This document shows positions 58,770-64,000 of a stretch of 64,000 bases of DNA, piece by piece. The notes below the pieces were generated by a model, which was not told where the DNA came from, did no database searches, and saw only the letters and a list, made by a program, of their open reading frames with translations. Source of the stretch: Xenophilus sp. E41 (GTDB lineage Bacteria > Pseudomonadota > Gammaproteobacteria > Burkholderiales > Burkholderiaceae_C); contig NZ_QPIB01000012.1 in the NCBI RefSeq assembly GCF_003671765.1, forward strand, positions 114,758 to 178,757, in the 5' to 3' direction. The position numbers were made by a program, and so were the translations under genes. Position 1 is the stretch's first letter; every line of letters starts with the position of its first letter.

Positions 58770-60235
58770 TGCGCATCCTCCAAGTCAGCGCCGAGCTGTT
58801 CCCGCTGCTCAAGACCGGCGGCCTGGCCGACGTGGCCGGCGCCCTGCCTCTGGCGCTCGCGGCCGCCGGCGAGGATGTGCGGGTGCTGCTGCCCGGCTTT
58901 CCGGCCCTGCGCGCCGGCGTGCACCACGCCGCGCAGGTGGCCGAGTTCCGCACGCCCTGGGGCGAGACGGCGCGCCTCCTGTACGGCCACATCGAGCTCA
59001 ACGCGCGCCAGCGCATCGGCACCTACCTGATCGACGCGCCCGCGCTGTACGACCGGCCCGGCAACCCCTACGAGGACGCGAACCGACAACCCTACGGCGA
59101 CAACCACCGGCGCTTCGCCCTGCTGGGCTGGGCCGCGGCGCAGCTCGCGCAGGGGCTGGACGGCCACTGGCACCCCGAAGTGGTGCATGCGCACGACTGG
59201 CATGCCGCCCTGGCGCCGGCCTACCTGGCCCATGCGCCCGGCGGCGCGCGCTCGCGCAGTGTCTTCACCATCCACAACCTGGCCTACCAGGGCCTGTTCG
59301 GCGCCTGGGCCTTCGCCGACCTGGGCCTGCCGGCCGAGGCCTTCAGCATCGACGGGCTCGAATACCACGGGCAGGTGTCGTTCATGAAGGCAGGCCTGCA
59401 CTACGCCGACCGACTGACCACGGTGAGCCCCAGCTATGCACGCGAGGTGCAGACCCCTGCGCAGGGCCACGGCCTGGACGGTCTGCTGCGCGCCCGCGCC
59501 GGGGTACTGCACGGCATCCTCAACGCCGTGGACGACGCGGTTTGGAACCCCGCCATCGACACGCTCATTCCGCAGCCCTTCAGCATGCCCGAGGGCCGCC
59601 GCATGGCCGGCAAGGCACGCAGCAAGGCCGAGGTGCAGCATGCGCTGGGCCTCGCCGTGGACGCCAGGGCACCGCTGTTCGTGCTGGTGAGCCGCCTGAC
59701 CGAGCAGAAGGGCCTGCACCTGGTGCTCGAGGGCCTGGACGCGCTGCTCGCGCAGGGCGGCCAGCTCGCGCTGCTGGGCAGCGGCGACGCCTGGCTGCAG
59801 GACGCCTTCCGCGCCCGCGCGGCCGCCGCGCCCAGCCGGGTGAGCGCCACCATCGGCTACGACGAGGCGCTGGCGCACCGGCTGTTCGCGGCCGGCGACG
59901 TGACGCTCGTGCCGTCGATGTTCGAGCCCTGCGGCCTGACGCAGATGTACGGGCTCAAGTACGGCGCGCTGCCGCTGGTGCACCGCGTGGGCGGCCTGGC
60001 CGACACGGTGGTCGACTGCACGCTCGAGGACATGGCCGACGGCACGGCCAACGGCTTCGCCTTCGACGGCTTCGACGCCACCGCCTATGCACGCGCCGTG
60101 CGGCGCGCCTTCGCCCTGCACGACCGGCCGGCCGACTGGCGCCGGGTGCGCGCGACGGGCATGCGCCAGCCTTTCGACTGGCGCGCGGCCGCCGCCCAGT
60201 ACATCGACGTCTACCAGCGCGCACTCGGCCACTGA
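58769..60235 (+). CDS. glgA: Glycogen synthase (ADP-glucose)
   Basis: GT5 enzyme elongating alpha-1,4-glucan. 488 aa: [20 protein letters not shown] carries the KTGGL ADP-glucose motif; [11 protein letters not shown] and [10 protein letters not shown] are further conserved regions; [16 protein letters not shown] is the C-terminal catalytic ExxG-type motif. Translationally coupled to glgC. Confidence 0.97.
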
Positions 60236-60290
60236 GCACCGGGCGCGCGCCTTTCGTTTTCCTGAAACCCACGACCTTCAGGCTTTCGCC

Positions 60291-62753
<2,463 letters not shown>

Positions 62754-62766
62754 GATTCGGACGGCC

Positions 62767-62992
62767 TGAATACGGGCATCCGTACGCGAAGGGCACGAAG
62801 GTTTCGCGAAGGACGCAAAAGGGGAAGACAAAAATTTGAGCGGCTGGCGGGCGCGTTCCGCGCCGCCCTGCCGCTCCTCTTTTGATAGCTGCTTGTGCAC
62901 GAGGGGCGGGCGTTTCAGCCATTTTTCACTTGAATTTTTCGCGTCCTTCGCGAAACCTTCGCGCCCTTCGCGTACGGGTGTCCGAATTCAAG
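62767..62992. repeat. Large inverted-repeat element, copy C, with an inserted repeat
   Basis: Outer arms: left TGAATACGGGCATCCGTACG ... AAGGTTTCGCGAAGGACGC; right GCGTCCTTCGCGAAACCTT ... CGTACGGGTGTCCGAATTCA. The centre (62836-62936) holds a second, unrelated insert that includes repeat copy 7. It lies between glgP and exbD. Confidence 0.8.
62880..62936. repeat. ~60-bp interspersed repeat, copy 7 (nested)
   Basis: TTTTGATAGCTGCTTGTGCA, then GGGGCGGGCGTTTCAGCC, then ATTTTTCACTTGAA. It lies in the loop of element C, so it was probably inserted there or the two elements travel together. Confidence 0.75.
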
Positions 62993-62995
62993 CGG

Positions 62996-63460
62996 TCAGC
63001 GCGGTGCCTCAGGCGCCTCCGTCACGAAGCCGATCCGGCTCAGCCCCGCCTGGTTGGCGATGCCCATGAGTTCGACCACCTTGCCGTAGGGCACGGTGTG
63101 GTCCGCGCGCAGCTGGACCTCGGTGTCGCGGCTGCGCTCGGCGGCGGCCTTGAGCCGGGCCGCGAGGTCCTCGTTGCTGGCGATGCGCTGCTCGTCCAGG
63201 AACACCTGGCCGCCCGCGTCGACCGAGAGCGTGACGAAGCGCGGCGTGTCGCTGGGCTGGCCGGCGTCGGTGCGCGGCAGGTCGAGCTTGATGCTGCTGG
63301 CCATGAGCGGCGCCGTGATGATGAAGATCACCAGCAGCACCAGCATCACGTCCACCAGCGGCGTGACGTTGATGTCCGACAGCGGGCGCTGACCGCCGCC
63401 GCCCATCGCGCGCCCGCCGGCGCCGCTGGCACTGCCGAGGGAGCTGCGGCCGAACGCCAT
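62996..63460 (-). CDS. exbD: Biopolymer transporter ExbD/TolR
   Basis: Proton-channel partner of ExbB, energising TonB or Tol. 154 aa: Gly/Arg-rich cytoplasmic N-terminus, the DINVTPLVDVMLVLLVIFII helix with the functional Asp, then a periplasmic domain (LPRTDAGQPSDTPRFVTLSV ... VELMGIANQAGLSRIGFVTE). It follows exbB by 13 bp. The TonB-dependent receptor at 31.5 kb is one possible client. Confidence 0.93.
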   Translation of the reverse strand: MAFGRSSLGSASGAGGRAMGGGGQRPLSDINVTPLVDVMLVLLVIFIITAPLMASSIKLDLPRTDAGQPSDTPRFVTLSVDAGGQVFLDEQRIASNEDLAARLKAAAERSRDTEVQLRADHTVPYGKVVELMGIANQAGLSRIGFVTEAPEAPR

Positions 63461-63473
63461 CGCGTGGGTCGCC

Positions 63474-64000
63474 TCAGGCCGTGGTGACCGGCATCGGCCG
63501 TGCGGGCGGCACGGCAGGCGCCTCGGGTGCGAAGGTGGCGAGCAGGTCGTGCGCGAAGCCTTCCAGTTCGGCCTCGATGCGGCCGACGACGCGGCCGAAC
63601 ACGTTGTAGGCCAGCACGGCCGGAATGGCCACCGCGAGCCCGAAGGCCGTCATCACCAGCGCCTCGCCGACCGGGCCGGCCACCTTGTCGATGGTGAAAC
63701 CGCCGGTCTGCGCCGCGATGGTGGCCAGCGCGCGGTGGATGCCCCACACCGTGCCCAGCAGGCCGACGAAGGGGGCCGTGGCGCCCACCGTGGCGAGCAG
63801 GATCTGGCCTGCCTGCAGGCGACGCAACGCACCGTGCAGCGCATCGCGCAGCGCGCGGGTCAGGCGCTGGGCCAGGCTGCCTTGCGCGGCCAGGTCGCCG
63901 CGGCCGGCCTGCGCGTCCAGCGCGACCTGCTGCAACGCGAGCACCGCGGGCCGGACCAGGGCCGCACGGTCGAAACCCTGCAGGCGCTGCGACGCCTCGT
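63474..64000 (-). CDS. exbB: ExbB/TolQ-type proton channel (5' end outside window)
   Basis: The frame stays open to the window edge (EASQRLQGFDRAALVRPAVL), so the true start lies beyond 64000. The visible 175 codons contain GQILLATVGATAPFVGLLGT and GEALVMTAFGLAVAIPAVLA, the two core ExbB helices, and an Ala/Pro-rich tail. It forms an operon with exbD. Confidence 0.9.
   Translation of the reverse strand, partial: EASQRLQGFDRAALVRPAVLALQQVALDAQAGRGDLAAQGSLAQRLTRALRDALHGALRRLQAGQILLATVGATAPFVGLLGTVWGIHRALATIAAQTGGFTIDKVAGPVGEALVMTAFGLAVAIPAVLAYNVFGRVVGRIEAELEGFAHDLLATFAPEAPAVPPARPMPVTTA

Overview
The window is a dense, GC-rich, almost purely chromosomal stretch from a betaproteobacterium. The gene content and the interspersed repeats fit Burkholderiales, family Comamonadaceae (Variovorax/Acidovorax-like). 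The genus is an inference; the family rests on protein character (rpoN-lptB-lptA order, leuS-lptE-holA, tripartite-tricarboxylate 'Bug' receptor with CoA-transferase and HMG-CoA-lyase-like neighbours, ATP-grasp type GshA) and on a ~60-bp repeat seen seven times that I associate with this family. No rRNA, tRNA, CRISPR array, transposase or phage gene was seen.

Layout. 1-5.9 kb: minus-strand housekeeping genes (rpoN partial, lptB, lptA; then argS, a SPOR-domain protein and dsbA as one operon). 6-9 kb: a PsiF-repeat protein, a DUF2214-like membrane protein and two LysR regulators. 9-16 kb: accessory catabolism: cupin, alpha/beta hydrolase, a Bug receptor killed by one in-frame stop, a class III CoA-transferase, an HMG-CoA-lyase-like enzyme, an IclR regulator, and an MFS exporter divergent from a TetR regulator with clear palindromic operators. 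16.7-24.7 kb: Asp/Glu racemase, malate synthase G, several small exported proteins (L,D-transpeptidase-like, fasciclin lipoprotein), a LysR regulator, a DUF2917 protein and an enoyl-CoA hydratase. 24.7-31.3 kb: a cysteine-rich CWC protein coupled to a PPi-type phosphofructokinase, a zinc metallopeptidase, a DHA2-type MFS exporter, a branched-chain amino-acid-type binding protein and a YafJ-like glutamine amidotransferase. 31.4-35 kb: a TonB-dependent siderophore receptor with a Fur-like box, plus a PepSY membrane protein.

35-48.7 kb: glutathione synthetase with a BenE transporter, an NTF2-like protein and polysaccharide deacetylase pair, a 760-bp non-coding region built of nested inverted repeats, kup, gshA, proA, holA, lptE and leuS. 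48.7-51.2 kb: a visibly lower-GC island with a 59-aa ORF, a protein resembling DUF6402, a small membrane-anchored protein and a decayed in-frame copy of that protein's C-terminus; it has the architecture of an effector/immunity-type locus and is the least explained part of the window. 51.4-62.8 kb: a glycogen/alpha-glucan cluster on the plus strand (frameshifted GH13 alpha-glucosidase, glgB, glgX, glgC, glgA, glgP) covering ADP-glucose synthesis, chain elongation, branching, debranching and phosphorolysis. 63-64 kb: exbD and a partial exbB.

Repeats matter here: seven copies of the ~60-bp family, one inside the leuS reading frame and one supplying the stop codons of two converging genes; three ~120-225-bp inverted-repeat elements with a GCGAAGG-type core; and one large inverted repeat containing a smaller TTCGACA-type palindrome.
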